64,000 bases of DNA from Candidatus Geothermarchaeum rappei (GCA_002011085.2 MTMB02000001.1:663820-727819), one strand, 5' to 3'; positions 1 to 8,799 are shown, counted from the first letter of the stretch. Notes: generated by a model from the sequence alone, not told the origin. Numbers and translations are program-made.

Positions 1-953
1 GGGGGAAGGGAGGAATTATATGTAATCCTAAGGAAATGAGTGATAACGAGCTTGAAAATCTCTCCAGAGGCTTCATAAGGGCAATTTATGACATTATCAA
101 TCCATATTCTGATGTCCCTGCACCCGATGTCTATACTAATCCAAAGATTATGGCATGGATGATGGATGAATACGAGACTATAGTGAGGCGGAGGGCGCCT
201 GCATTCGGCATCATCACGGGCAAGCCCCTGAGCATAGGTGGTAGCCTAGGTAGAGAAGACGCTACATCACGTGGTGCAGCATACACCATTAGAGAGGCGG
301 CTAAGGTTTTAGGCATGAACCTTAAAGGTGCAACTCTCGCGGTTCAAGGATATGGAAACGCTGGTTACTACATGGCTAAACTAGGAGTGGAGATCCTAGG
401 TATGAAAGTAGTTGCGGTAAGCGACTCTAGAGGCGCTATCTATAACCCAGATGGTCTTGACCCAGATGATGTGTTGAGCTGGAAGAGACAGAATAGAACT
501 GTTAAGGATTATCCAAAGGCCACCAATATTACTAACGAGGAGCTTCTAGAGCTAGAAGTAGATGTTCTAGCACCATCTGCACTAGAAGAGGTCATAACAG
601 GCAGTAATGCGGACAATATTAAGGCAAAGATAGTTGCAGAGGTCGCTAATGGTCCAGTTACTCCGGAGGCTGATGAGATACTTAAGGAGAAGGGAATATT
701 CCAGATACCTGACTTCCTATGTAACGCCGGTGGCGTAACAGTTTCCTACTTCGAGTGGGTGCAGAATATTACTGGTGAGTACTGGCCACTAGAAGTTGTA
801 CATGAGAAGCTGGACAAGAAGATGACCAAGGCTTTCCACGATGTATACAAGGTCGCCAAGGAGAAGAATATCCATATGAGGGACGCGGCTTACGTAGTTG
901 CTGTCTCGAGAGTATATCAGGCTATGAAGGACAGGGGCTGGGTAAGGAAGTAA
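1..953 (+). CDS. gdhA: Glutamate dehydrogenase (Glu/Leu/Phe/Val family), 5'-truncated by the window edge
   Basis: Reversible oxidative deamination of glutamate to 2-oxoglutarate with NAD(P), a cytosolic link between amino-acid catabolism and central carbon. The reading frame is open back to base 3 and encodes the family glycine-rich substrate motif GKGG at bases 3-14, so the ATG at 36 is internal and about 110-120 N-terminal residues lie outside the window. The PAPDVYTN segment with the catalytic Asp follows, then a Rossmann domain with the GYGNAG nucleotide motif (about residue 105 from the internal Met). The C-terminal end is complete and matches the family length. Cofactor preference was not determined. 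No neighbour suggests an operon downstream: a 230-base AT-rich gap follows. Confidence 0.95.
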   Translation, partial: GKGGIICNPKEMSDNELENLSRGFIRAIYDIINPYSDVPAPDVYTNPKIMAWMMDEYETIVRRRAPAFGIITGKPLSIGGSLGREDATSRGAAYTIREAAKVLGMNLKGATLAVQGYGNAGYYMAKLGVEILGMKVVAVSDSRGAIYNPDGLDPDDVLSWKRQNRTVKDYPKATNITNEELLELEVDVLAPSALEEVITGSNADNIKAKIVAEVANGPVTPEADEILKEKGIFQIPDFLCNAGGVTVSYFEWVQNITGEYWPLEVVHEKLDKKMTKAFHDVYKVAKEKNIHMRDAAYVVAVSRVYQAMKDRGWVRK

Positions 954-1185
954 AGCCCCTCAATCTAATTCTTTCTCCTTTTCTATATTAACCAAATTAC
1001 CCCTATGAGTATATTTCTTAACACATGTTCCCGCTTCCATTCCCTTTAGAAGGGAATTTTAATTATAGAAATTATGTTGTTTTATCGTAATATTATGTAA
1101 GTAAATGTTAAGAACTTTATTAAAGCATTATTAACATTATTTTATTCTGTTAGTATATTGAGTCTAAATTTTGAGATGAACGAGA

Positions 1186-1977
1186 ATGACGATTTTTCCT
1201 AAACTACATGAAGGATTTCGTATATGTGACAGTCCTGGTGAAGTCGGCATCGACCTTGTAATGAGTAGTATTACTGGAATTGCGGATCTCATGAAGTACT
1301 TGGACGAAAATGGTATAAAAGTAATCCACTTTGACTGGTCCGGATTTGTCAATGGAGAATCACGGCTTTTTGTCATAATTGATACTAGGAACTATAAAAA
1401 ACCCAAGGAAAATATACTTAGAGAATTAAAGTCAGTGTCCAGAGCCATTACTGAAGCAGAATTTTCACCGGTTGTAAACGGAAAACTCATATACACAAGA
1501 TCTCTATTTCCCCTACTAGTCTCTCAATCAAGAGGGATTATCCTCCCAGTGGAAGTGGCTGAGGGGATGTTTGAAATCTTTAAAGATCATTTTGGGGATG
1601 ACATGGGAACATCTATGTTATACCATCTGGGATATGCTGTTGGAGTAAGGTTCTATGAACGTCTATTAAAACCCTTGGAGCCTAATTCCCTAGAGGAATT
1701 AATCCAGCTTCTTGATGCACACCTAATATCCCTAGGGATTGGTGTTATGAAGGACTATTATATCGAGGTGGATGATAAATTGTGGTTAAGATTCGAGAGG
1801 GTATGGGAATGCGAGAGTCTTAAGGGAAAAGTGAATAAGCCAGCCGGCCATACATCTAGGGGAATGTTATCAGGAATATTCGAGGGATACTTAGATCATA
1901 GGGTAGTCGTGAGTGAGACAGAGTGTCTCGTATTGGGTTACGATGCCTGTAAATTTGAGGTGACGTACCTTAAATAG
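1186..1977 (+). CDS. ACT-like plus V4R (4-vinyl reductase) domain sensor protein, copy 1
   Basis: 263 residues. The N-terminal ~100 residues form an alternating beta/alpha region resembling an ACT fold (around LMKYLDENGIKVIHFDWSG). The remainder is a V4R domain, a small-molecule binding module, ending with a Cys-bearing segment (WECES near residue 210, then TEC..GYDAC close to the end). No DNA-binding domain or membrane segment is visible, so it is probably a ligand-sensing partner in the cytosol rather than a regulator by itself. A clear paralogue lies at 4545-5354 with the same order of domains; this copy has lost one of the terminal cysteines (TGCTVCG in the paralogue reads TECLVLG here). 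The ligand is unknown. Upstream is an AT-rich promoter region. Confidence 0.75.
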   Translation: MTIFPKLHEGFRICDSPGEVGIDLVMSSITGIADLMKYLDENGIKVIHFDWSGFVNGESRLFVIIDTRNYKKPKENILRELKSVSRAITEAEFSPVVNGKLIYTRSLFPLLVSQSRGIILPVEVAEGMFEIFKDHFGDDMGTSMLYHLGYAVGVRFYERLLKPLEPNSLEELIQLLDAHLISLGIGVMKDYYIEVDDKLWLRFERVWECESLKGKVNKPAGHTSRGMLSGIFEGYLDHRVVVSETECLVLGYDACKFEVTYLK

Positions 1978-2135
1978 GCTACATATCATGGTTCGGAATT
2001 AATAGATATGGAGCGAGGATGCCCGAGCTATCTTATGTTCAAACACTCCTTACCATTTTTTTACAGTTTAGGGCTTCATATCGCCATTATAAACAGCCTA
2101 TATAGCAAGCTACTCCGATAGTATAATTTAGAGGG

Positions 2136-3110
2136 ATGAAGGTTATGAGTATCAAATCCTCGAGAAAAATATTCCTAACTGGAGTCATCGTATCCATCCT
2201 ATTCTTATCTGCTATCCTCGGGTTCATAGCCTTAAAGAAACATACGTCTAAAGAGATTGTGGAAACGATAGTTGTTGACGGGCTTAAGAGATCCACAATA
2301 ATATATCTCCCCAAAAATTACAGTATAAAACAGCATTTACCACTAGTAATAGCCCTCCACGGGGGCGGTGGATCGGGTAAAGCCATGATAAAACTTACTA
2401 GAGAAGGTTTTAACAAGTTAGCAGATGAAGAGGGCTTTGTGGTAGCTTATCCCAATGGGGTAGAGAGGCATTGGAATGACGGTAGGAACTTGACAAGATA
2501 CTATGCTCATAGAGAGAACGTTGATGACGTGGGTTTCATATCGATGTTGATAGACTATCTATCCCAGAAATATAATATTGATACAAGCCGAGTATATGTG
2601 ACAGGTATGTCCAACGGGGCCTTAATGGCTTTTAGACTAGCCCTAGAGCTATCGAATAAAATATCCGCGGTCGCTGCAGTTGCTGGGAGTATGCCAGTAA
2701 ACCTCTTGGAGAAATATAGCCCAGATAATCAAGTATCTATACTAATGATTAATGGATTAGAGGACCCACTAGTCCCGTGGGAGGGAGGATATATCCATGT
2801 TGGGGGGCTAAAGCTGGGAGAAATCCTTTCTATCCCTGATACTGTGAGATACTGGGTAATTCATAATAACTGTAGCATTTATATAGATAAAACTTATCTT
2901 CCAGATATAGATGATGAAGACGAATCCCGGGTATGGGTCGAACAATTTATAAATCCCGAGACAGGAGCCGAAGTAATTTTATATGGAGTAGAAGGCGGGG
3001 GCCATACATGGCCAAACGGGTATCAATATCTCCCCGAGAACATTATTGGGAAGACTAACCGGGATATAGACGCGTGTAAAGTTATATGGGATTTTTTCAA
3101 GAGACATTGA
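2136..3110 (+). CDS. Secreted or membrane-anchored alpha/beta-hydrolase, PHB depolymerase/feruloyl esterase-like (LpqC family)
   Basis: 324 residues. An N-terminal hydrophobic segment (about residues 12-33, after a basic start) acts as signal peptide or anchor, placing the enzyme outside the membrane. The catalytic domain shows the oxyanion-hole strand LVIALHGGGGSG, the nucleophile elbow GMSNGA (Ser about residue 165), an acid region GLEDPLVPW, and the catalytic His in GGGHTWPNG near residue 290. This is the pattern of the polyhydroxybutyrate depolymerase/acetylxylan and feruloyl esterase group, so the substrate is probably an ester of an extracellular polymer or lipid. Exact substrate cannot be told. 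It stands between the two V4R paralogues. Confidence 0.82.
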   Translation: MKVMSIKSSRKIFLTGVIVSILFLSAILGFIALKKHTSKEIVETIVVDGLKRSTIIYLPKNYSIKQHLPLVIALHGGGGSGKAMIKLTREGFNKLADEEGFVVAYPNGVERHWNDGRNLTRYYAHRENVDDVGFISMLIDYLSQKYNIDTSRVYVTGMSNGALMAFRLALELSNKISAVAAVAGSMPVNLLEKYSPDNQVSILMINGLEDPLVPWEGGYIHVGGLKLGEILSIPDTVRYWVIHNNCSIYIDKTYLPDIDDEDESRVWVEQFINPETGAEVILYGVEGGGHTWPNGYQYLPENIIGKTNRDIDACKVIWDFFKRH

Positions 3111-3147
3111 AAAAGGTTCTTGGATATCTCATCATTCAAGCCTCGCT

Positions 3148-4308
3148 CTAAATTTTTCTTGGAAACCCAAGGGCCTCAGATAACCTGGATAGTGTAGAAA
3201 CGTCAAATAAAGCTACATTGCCTCTCTTAAGCCTCCTAACCAAATTAGGATCAGGGCTATATGGATATATCAGGATCCTAACATCATTTTCAAAGGTGTA
3301 TATCCTGTTTATAGCGGGAACCTCCTCATCATAAGAAAAATATATTGTGTATGTTGCTCTAGTCTTATCCAATAGCCTAACTCTACTCCTATCAACCCTC
3401 TTCATCTTCGACAATGGAGACATGTAAAGAGATCTTGTTAAGGTTATTATACTTGTCTCTTTTTCAATAGAGAATAGCATCTTTAGGATAAGATAGAGAT
3501 AGCCGGAGACCCACCAATCAGGCTTGTCTCTACGGAGATGCCTATTTAAGAAGACTCTAAGTAAGGGGTTCCTAACAAGATAGTTTCCTCTTCTACCACC
3601 TAGTCTAAGGACCTCCCCCTTCTTCATTAGTCTCTCTAAATACACGTATGTCTGTGCACCCAGCATTTTCGTAAGGCCTCCAATACCTAAATGAGTTGAT
3701 AAGTAATATAGTAAATACCTCTGGCCAGACTCCAGTGAACTGAATTTCTCTGCCAAAACATTAAAAGCCTCCTCCAGCTTATCCTCAAGCAATAGATGTA
3801 GCACACCAAGGTTCCCTTCGGAAACGTCAATTACCTCTGGGTTTATACGCCCTTCACGGTTAGGGAAAAGCTCCTCCATACTCAATTCACTAACTATGTA
3901 TGAGGAGTAGCCAATCTTAACAAAGTAGTCAAAAACCTCCTTATTCGAGGTAATGATGACACACGGATACTGCTTGACCTCAATAAACATTTCTTTTAGG
4001 ACATTCCTCGACTTAGGATATCCAGTGAATAGATACTCGGGGTATAATAATATCAATGACCCCTTTTTACATCTAGATATTAAGTTTCTAGCAAGCCGAT
4101 TTACTTTAGAACTGGGGTAGCGAAAACCAAGAATTCTAAAGTCAATGCTGTCATCAACCAAACTATTCTCCTTAAAATACTTCGAAACATCAAGAAACTC
4201 ATAACCAGGGGGTAAAAAAGCTACTAAAGAAAGGTGGTTCATCAGGTATCTACGGGCTCCCTTTAACAAGGTGTTTTCCATAAAGGTAGGTATAAAATAC
4301 TTCCTCAT
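3148..4308 (-). CDS. Archaeal ATPase-like protein without a P-loop, with winged-helix domain
   Basis: 386 residues from ATG 4308 (a TTG nine bases upstream is also in frame, but a TATA-like box centred near 4338 predicts transcription from about 4311, favouring the ATG). The architecture resembles the archaeal AAA ATPases of the DUF234/MJ-type group: a beta strand SLILLYPEYLF like a Walker B strand near residue 90, a sensor-like strand VIITSN, and a C-terminal winged-helix part (GIGGLTKMLGAQTYVYLERLM, near residue 210) followed by a second alpha/beta domain. No GxxxxGK[ST] Walker A motif exists where it should be. It is therefore probably not an ATPase. Function unknown; a DNA-binding role is an inference from the winged helix. 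Confidence 0.6.
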   Translation of the reverse strand: MRKYFIPTFMENTLLKGARRYLMNHLSLVAFLPPGYEFLDVSKYFKENSLVDDSIDFRILGFRYPSSKVNRLARNLISRCKKGSLILLYPEYLFTGYPKSRNVLKEMFIEVKQYPCVIITSNKEVFDYFVKIGYSSYIVSELSMEELFPNREGRINPEVIDVSEGNLGVLHLLLEDKLEEAFNVLAEKFSSLESGQRYLLYYLSTHLGIGGLTKMLGAQTYVYLERLMKKGEVLRLGGRRGNYLVRNPLLRVFLNRHLRRDKPDWWVSGYLYLILKMLFSIEKETSIITLTRSLYMSPLSKMKRVDRSRVRLLDKTRATYTIYFSYDEEVPAINRIYTFENDVRILIYPYSPDPNLVRRLKRGNVALFDVSTLSRLSEALGFPRKI

Positions 4309-4318
4309 CTCTAACAAA

Positions 4319-4354
4319 ATAGTATAATACTAAATAGTATAAAAATTTTTACTA
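4319..4354. promoter_or_regulatory. Cluster of TAGTA/TACTA half-sites over the promoter of the P-loop-less ATPase-like gene
   Basis: Four pentamer half-sites occur within 36 bases: TAGTA at 4320, TACTA at 4328, TAGTA at 4335 and TACTA at 4350, giving overlapping inverted repeats. On the minus strand this stretch also holds the TATA-like box (TTTTTATACTA) of the gene starting at 4308. A regulator bound here would cover the promoter; autoregulation by the winged-helix product is a guess. AT-richness makes chance occurrence possible. Confidence 0.4.
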
Positions 4355-4544
4355 TCCCTGGTTATGTAGGCCGGTTAACTACCTTCGTTTCCAAGTGTTC
4401 TAAGGTGTTTTTCTTGGAATCTGCGTTCCTAAAAGTTTAAATATCGAAAATTGGGAAATCTAATATTGGAATTTAAATTATCCACGTAATAATTCATAAA
4501 ATTTCGCGAGTTAAATTTGATTTTTTTAGTATGGGGTGGTTTTA

Positions 4545-5354
4545 GTGGCAGTGATTTTTAGGACGGATATTATCACTTTGCCTGCAGAAATTCATAATTT
4601 TGTAAAGAAGAGGTCGCAGACTGAAGTCGGTCTGAATATATTCATTGAATACTCGGTGGATAACCTTAAGGATCTCTTGGATATCCTTATATCCAAGGGT
4701 ATTGCCTTATCACACTTGGACTGGACCAAGGTGGTTAATGGGAGGCTTCTATTATTTACTGTTATAGACCTTGAAAGGTCAACAGTCTCTCTTGAAGATC
4801 TTATATCGCTCATAAAAGATAAGGAGTATGTTTTAGAGGTAACTAAAGCGGACGAGTTTCTAGATAAGTTCATCTATAGTAGGCATTTATTCCCAATTCT
4901 AATTGGAGACGATAGGGTTGTAGCCATAGGCCCTCCAATGATGGAGGGAATCATACTCTACTCCAGGGAGTTGTTAGGCGAAGCTGCATCTGCTAACCTT
5001 CTTTATCACATCGGATATGCCATGGGTAAGTCGTTATATGAGTATCTTAGGGATAACGTAGATAGGTGGGAGCTTGAAGATGGGATGAGGTTCTTAGATG
5101 CAGTGTTCTCTTCATATGGTTGGGGGAGACTAAAGAGCTACGTCAAGAATGGTGATAAGATTATAATTAACGTTGAGGACTTATGGGAGTGTGAGGTGTA
5201 TAAGGATAGCAATGAGGAGCCTAAAGCAAGTTTATTTGAAGGTTGTTTAGCTGGGTTTTTCGAACAATTTTATGAGAAGAGGGTGATCGTAAGGCATACT
5301 GGATGTACGGTATGTGGAGATGAGTACTGTATATTTGAAGTCATCCTCCCATAA
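4545..5354 (+). CDS. ACT-like plus V4R domain sensor protein, copy 2
   Basis: 269 residues, paralogue of the gene at 1186-1977 with the same ACT-like N-terminal half (NLKDLLDILISKGIALSHLDW) and V4R C-terminal half. The GTG at 4545 is chosen because GGGGTGGT at 4533-4540 makes a ribosome binding site for it; an in-frame GTG at 4536 lies inside that site. This copy keeps a denser cysteine set (WECEV, EGC, and TGCTVCGDEYC at the end), the arrangement expected of a V4R ligand- or metal-binding pocket. No DNA-binding or membrane part. Having two copies within 4 kb that diverge in terminal cysteines suggests two related sensors with different ligands or redox behaviour. Confidence 0.75.
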   Translation: MAVIFRTDIITLPAEIHNFVKKRSQTEVGLNIFIEYSVDNLKDLLDILISKGIALSHLDWTKVVNGRLLLFTVIDLERSTVSLEDLISLIKDKEYVLEVTKADEFLDKFIYSRHLFPILIGDDRVVAIGPPMMEGIILYSRELLGEAASANLLYHIGYAMGKSLYEYLRDNVDRWELEDGMRFLDAVFSSYGWGRLKSYVKNGDKIIINVEDLWECEVYKDSNEEPKASLFEGCLAGFFEQFYEKRVIVRHTGCTVCGDEYCIFEVILP

Positions 5355-5370
5355 CCCTCTTTTTTCCAAT

Positions 5371-5496
5371 TTGTCCATAAATCTCAGGCGGGGTTTTTGA
5401 ACAGTTACTGTTCAAAAAATTATGTTTCTGAACACTTGTCTCTATTGTCCATAAATCCCTCCCTTTCTGAACACATTTTGTACGGAAATTCTTGTC
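5371..5496. repeat. Short repeat cluster in the convergent gap between the V4R gene and a membrane-protein gene
   Basis: The 159-base gap between two gene 3' ends holds repeated blocks: TTGTCCATAAATC at 5371-5383 and 5445-5457, TTTCTGAACAC at 5425-5435 and 5464-5474, CTTGTCTC at 5434-5441 and again near 5489-5496, and the core TGAACA (either strand) four times. The order of blocks suggests an imperfect tandem duplication. There is no open reading frame. It could be a duplicated terminator, a small RNA gene or a protein-binding cluster. Confidence 0.6.
5394..5418. terminator. Perfect 11-bp inverted repeat with 3-base loop in a convergent gap
   Basis: Arms TTTTTGAACAG (5394-5404) and CTGTTCAAAAA (5408-5418) are perfect complements around TTA. 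The position between two convergent 3' ends and the terminal U tract on either strand fit a bidirectional terminator hairpin. The same TGAACA core recurs nearby without the hairpin, so a binding site is an alternative. Confidence 0.5.
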
Positions 5497-5513
5497 TCAT
5501 ACAACTATCTCTC

Positions 5514-5981
5514 TTAGTCCTCTTCCTCTTCTCCTATGAAGTATCCTATTGCGGCTAAGGCGGCAATAGCAAAGGGGATATACGAGTATCTAGATGTCGT
5601 TATCGCCATCTTTATCATCTCGGTGATGAACCCCATCCCTTCAAATGCACTTTCAAACTGTTCTACAGATACATGGAAAATTATTCCAGCTGAGATCAGT
5701 AGAATAATGGCTACTGAAAAACCTAATCTATATCGTATGGCTACGGCCATAGGCACTAGGGATACGACGTACACTATTACCGACGCCATCATCAGATTTA
5801 GAGCAGTTGAGGCCTCATGCATCTGAATATCCTTTAGGGTTTTAATAATATCTGGTAGTTTAGTCAAGATCTCATACGGAGTTAAAGCATAGGTTCCCAA
5901 GCCCAGCCATGGAGTGAAGAAGCCTATGATTATTAGGATAGCCCCTATTGAGGCTAATATGGCTCTAATAGTATTCTTCAT
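5514..5981 (-). CDS. Small integral membrane protein of unknown function
   Basis: 155 residues. Four hydrophobic segments can be seen: about residues 6-27 (AILASIGAILIIIGFFTPW), 60-82, 87-105 and 132-150. A loop of about 30 residues between the first two segments is amphipathic. The protein ends in an acidic tail GEEEED. No family motif is recognised. The layout of four helices with a long first loop resembles small Claudin-like/DUF membrane proteins, but that is only a shape comparison. It is convergent with the V4R gene and followed upstream by the ferritin-like gene on the same strand (107 bases apart). Confidence 0.7.
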   Translation of the reverse strand: MKNTIRAILASIGAILIIIGFFTPWLGLGTYALTPYEILTKLPDIIKTLKDIQMHEASTALNLMMASVIVYVVSLVPMAVAIRYRLGFSVAIILLISAGIIFHVSVEQFESAFEGMGFITEMIKMAITTSRYSYIPFAIAALAAIGYFIGEEEED

Positions 5982-6088
5982 ATCAATAATAATTTGATGT
6001 ATTTGGAAAATTAATTTTATCAGGAACCAATATTCCCAATTGGAATAGTTAAAGAAAAAAGAGGAGGTAATGGAGTGATTCCATATTT

Positions 6089-6511
6089 TTATTGATAGTC
6101 TTCTAGTAGGCTTGTAAAGGTATCATGGTGCTCTTCTTCGTCCTTCAATATGTCTTCAAATATCCTGGCTGTCACTATGTCCCCTTCATCCAATGCCTTG
6201 CTCATGATCTTTTTATATAGCTCAATCGCCTTCTCCTCTTCTTTTGCATCAATCTCCAGCATCTCCTTCAGCGTCTCACCCACAGTTATGGGGCTGGGCT
6301 TGGTTGTCGGAGTTCCACCCAGGTAGAATAGTCTCTCTGCTATCATCTCGGCGTGTTTCATCTCATCGATGGCTATTTTCTTTAGCTCGTCCTTCACGCT
6401 GAAATGTTTAGGACCTCTCCACATAACATGCTGCCACATATATTGAATAGCTACTTGTAACTCCCTAGCTATAGCCTCATTAAGTAGATCCAGTAAATCC
6501 TTAGATGCCAT
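6089..6511 (-). CDS. Ferritin-like/bacterioferritin family diiron protein
   Basis: 140 residues, the size of a four-helix ferritin-like subunit. It shows helix A with Glu (LNEAIARELQVAIQYMW), helix B with the di-iron ligands DEMKHAEMIAERL, helix C with DAKEEEKAIELYKK and helix D with DEEEHHDTFTSLL, so both E and ExxH pairs of a diiron site are present. It probably oxidises and stores iron or protects DNA and proteins from peroxide by consuming Fe(II). There is no heme-ligand Met or C-terminal rubredoxin that I can assign, which separates it from the rubrerythrin at 47882. A Dps-like or bacterioferritin role cannot be separated by eye. Confidence 0.85.
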   Translation of the reverse strand: MASKDLLDLLNEAIARELQVAIQYMWQHVMWRGPKHFSVKDELKKIAIDEMKHAEMIAERLFYLGGTPTTKPSPITVGETLKEMLEIDAKEEEKAIELYKKIMSKALDEGDIVTARIFEDILKDEEEHHDTFTSLLEDYQ

Positions 6512-6759
6512 AATGAATCACCTAACTACCAAACAAGGAAAACACACTGATTTCCCAATATAATTAATATTTTCCTGCCTCACATTAATATAGGGTTGAT
6601 TAAACATCTCTGAAGTAGGATTTGTCTCCACCGATTTTTTAGTAGCGTCTCTTCTCGAACCTCAATATATCAATAAATTTGTAATGTGTATGATAAAAAC
6701 TCTATTTTAAATGATTGGGTTTTACTTGTTTATGACATTTATAGTTGGAGGTATCTGAC

Positions 6760-8541
6760 ATGGTTAGATCCAAGATTTATGAAGTTTCTAGTGAGTTGGT
6801 TTTGACGGCGCTTGGTAAGCTTAAGGCTGATCTCGTTGTCAAAAATGGTACATTGGTTAATGTGAATTCTGGAGAGGTATTGGAAAACGTTGATGTCGCG
6901 GTCAAGGGTGACAGGATAGCCCTGATCGGGGACGCTGGGCATTGTATCGGTCCTGAAACAGAGGTCTTCGATGCAACAGGTCTATATATAGTCCCTGGGT
7001 TCCTAGATGCACATGTCCATATTGAGAGTAGTATGCTCACTGTAACGGAATTCGCAAAAGCTGTTCTTCCCCGAGGGACAACCACGGTCTTTATAGACCC
7101 GCATGAAATCGCTAATGTACTGGGGCTTGAAGGTGTGAAGCTCATGCTTGATGAAGCGAAGGGCCTGCCGTTGAAAGTATTTGTTACCGCCCCCTCTTGT
7201 GTACCTGCATGTCCAGGGTTTGAGACTGCAGGAGCATATCTAGGGCCGAAGGAAGTTGAGGAGATGTTGAAGTGGGATGGAGTAATTGCATTGGGAGAGA
7301 TGATGAATTTCCCAGGAGTATTGAAGGTAGATAAGGAGGTGATGGCGAAGATAAACGCTACACACCGCTTGGGTAAGGTCGTCGAAGGACATGACGCTGG
7401 ATTATTGGGCACGGCTTTAACTGCATACTCTGCATCTGGAGTCTCCTCATCACATGAGTTAACCACCAAACAAGATGCTATTGAGAGGCTTCGCCTAGGT
7501 ATGTATGCATATCTCAGGGAGGGCTCTGCATGGCTTGATGTCGCGGAGACTGTTAAAGCGGTTACCGAGGCTAGGCTAGATCCACGGCATGTATGTCTAG
7601 TTACTGACGACCGTGAAGCCGATTCAATTATTCATCAGGGGCATATGGATCATGTGGTTAAGAGGGCTATTGAAGAGGGTGTGGATCCTATTCACGCAAT
7701 TCAGATGGCTACGTTAAACCCAGCTGAACACTATGGGTTATCAAGGGATATTGGGAGCGTAGCTCCGGCGCGATATGCGGATATAGTGCTTTTAGATAAC
7801 CTTAGTAAAGTACGGGTGAAGGCAGTGTTTGCGGATGGCCGGCTCGTCGCCAAAGACGGTAAGATGGTTATGGATATCAAGACCCCTACATATCCAGAGT
7901 CTGCTAAAAAATCTGTCAGGTTACCTCGTGAAATCAAGCCAGAGGACTTCAGAATAAAGGCTCCGGTGGAGGAGGGAAGGGTTGAAACTAGAGTTATTGA
8001 GGCTTTTGAGGGTAATGTATTGACAAAACACATTATTGAAGAACTGGATGTCAAGTCAGGATATGTCCTTCCCGATATGGATAGATGGATCTATAAACTG
8101 GCGGTGGTGGAAAGGCATAAAGGTACTGGAAACATTGGCCTAGGGTTTGTGAAGGGCTTCGGGTTTAAAGTAGGTGCTGTAGCTTCAACTGTCGCTCATG
8201 ATAGCCATAACATACTTGTCTTAGGAAGCTGCGATGAAGATATGGCTATCGCGGTGAATAAACTAGCTGAGGTAGGCGGGGGGATAGTCACGGTAAAGGA
8301 TAAGAATATTCTATCACTGGTAGAGCTCCCTGTCGCTGGATTAATGGCCGACGAACCTGTTGAGAAAGTAGCTAAGAAACTTGAGGATATGTATAAGCTA
8401 TGGAGGGACATGGGGTGTAACTGGGTCTCGCCATTCATGACATTCTCACTCCTCGCCTTAGCAGTGTTGCCAGAGCTTAGGCTTACAGATAAGGGCCTAG
8501 TAGATACAGTAGAGTTTAAATTCATCGACCTCTTTCCATAA
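6760..8541 (+). CDS. ade: Adenine deaminase
   Basis: 593 residues, normal for this family. Hydrolyses adenine to hypoxanthine plus ammonia for purine salvage. The start is ATG 6760 because GGAGGT at 6747-6752 lies seven bases upstream; an in-frame TTG at 6745 would be buried in that site. The amidohydrolase metal ligands appear in DAHVHIESSM (about residue 83), Glu in the LGEMMNFPG region, His in EGHDAGL, and the acid in CLVTDDREAD; the C-terminal Ade-specific domain with GKGFGFKVGAVASTVAHDSHN-type sequence is intact. The gene appears monocistronic with a T-rich 3' end. Confidence 0.95.
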   Translation: MVRSKIYEVSSELVLTALGKLKADLVVKNGTLVNVNSGEVLENVDVAVKGDRIALIGDAGHCIGPETEVFDATGLYIVPGFLDAHVHIESSMLTVTEFAKAVLPRGTTTVFIDPHEIANVLGLEGVKLMLDEAKGLPLKVFVTAPSCVPACPGFETAGAYLGPKEVEEMLKWDGVIALGEMMNFPGVLKVDKEVMAKINATHRLGKVVEGHDAGLLGTALTAYSASGVSSSHELTTKQDAIERLRLGMYAYLREGSAWLDVAETVKAVTEARLDPRHVCLVTDDREADSIIHQGHMDHVVKRAIEEGVDPIHAIQMATLNPAEHYGLSRDIGSVAPARYADIVLLDNLSKVRVKAVFADGRLVAKDGKMVMDIKTPTYPESAKKSVRLPREIKPEDFRIKAPVEEGRVETRVIEAFEGNVLTKHIIEELDVKSGYVLPDMDRWIYKLAVVERHKGTGNIGLGFVKGFGFKVGAVASTVAHDSHNILVLGSCDEDMAIAVNKLAEVGGGIVTVKDKNILSLVELPVAGLMADEPVEKVAKKLEDMYKLWRDMGCNWVSPFMTFSLLALAVLPELRLTDKGLVDTVEFKFIDLFP

Positions 8542-8622
8542 AGCCATTTCCCCTCCATTTTTCTATCACTGATCATCAATAATGTAGATGATTATATACC
8601 TCTCTACAACGGAGTTTAGTGG

Positions 8623-8799
8623 GTGAAGGGATTGTCAAGCGAGTATAAACGTGGATGGGAGACTTGTATAAAGATAGTCTATTATAAGATGCTTAAAGAG
8701 GGGATCAACAACAAGAAAGTGTTCCAGGTAATCAAGGAGATAAAGGAGGCGATCAACGAGGACAGGATACATATACTCCTAGAAGAACTACGGAGATAA
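8623..8799 (+). CDS. Small uncharacterised charged protein (58 residues)
   Basis: Open frame from GTG 8623 (or TTG 8632, 55 residues) to TAA 8797. A TATA-like stretch ATTATATACC at 8591-8600 puts the transcription start within a few bases of 8623, which favours a leaderless GTG; GGTGA at 8622-8626 could alternatively serve the TTG. The product is rich in Lys, Glu and Ile and predicted helical throughout (YYKMLKEGINNKKVFQVIKE, then EAINEDRIHILLEELRR), with a single Cys. No family recognised. It is separated from its neighbours by its own promoter and is convergent with the PfpI gene 15 bases away. The codon use is like that of the neighbouring genes, which supports a real gene. Confidence 0.65.
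   Translation: MKGLSSEYKRGWETCIKIVYYKMLKEGINNKKVFQVIKEIKEAINEDRIHILLEELRR

Noticed and set aside
953-1186. Possible RNA gene in the AT-rich gap after glutamate dehydrogenase
   Set aside because: No stable stem-loop or tRNA-type cloverleaf could be seen; the sequence looks like promoter and trailer DNA.
6777-7469. 230-codon open frame antisense to adenine deaminase
   Set aside because: The sense frame is a full-length enzyme with all active-site motifs; the antisense frame is Ser/Pro/Thr-rich shadow coding without promoter or ribosome site.
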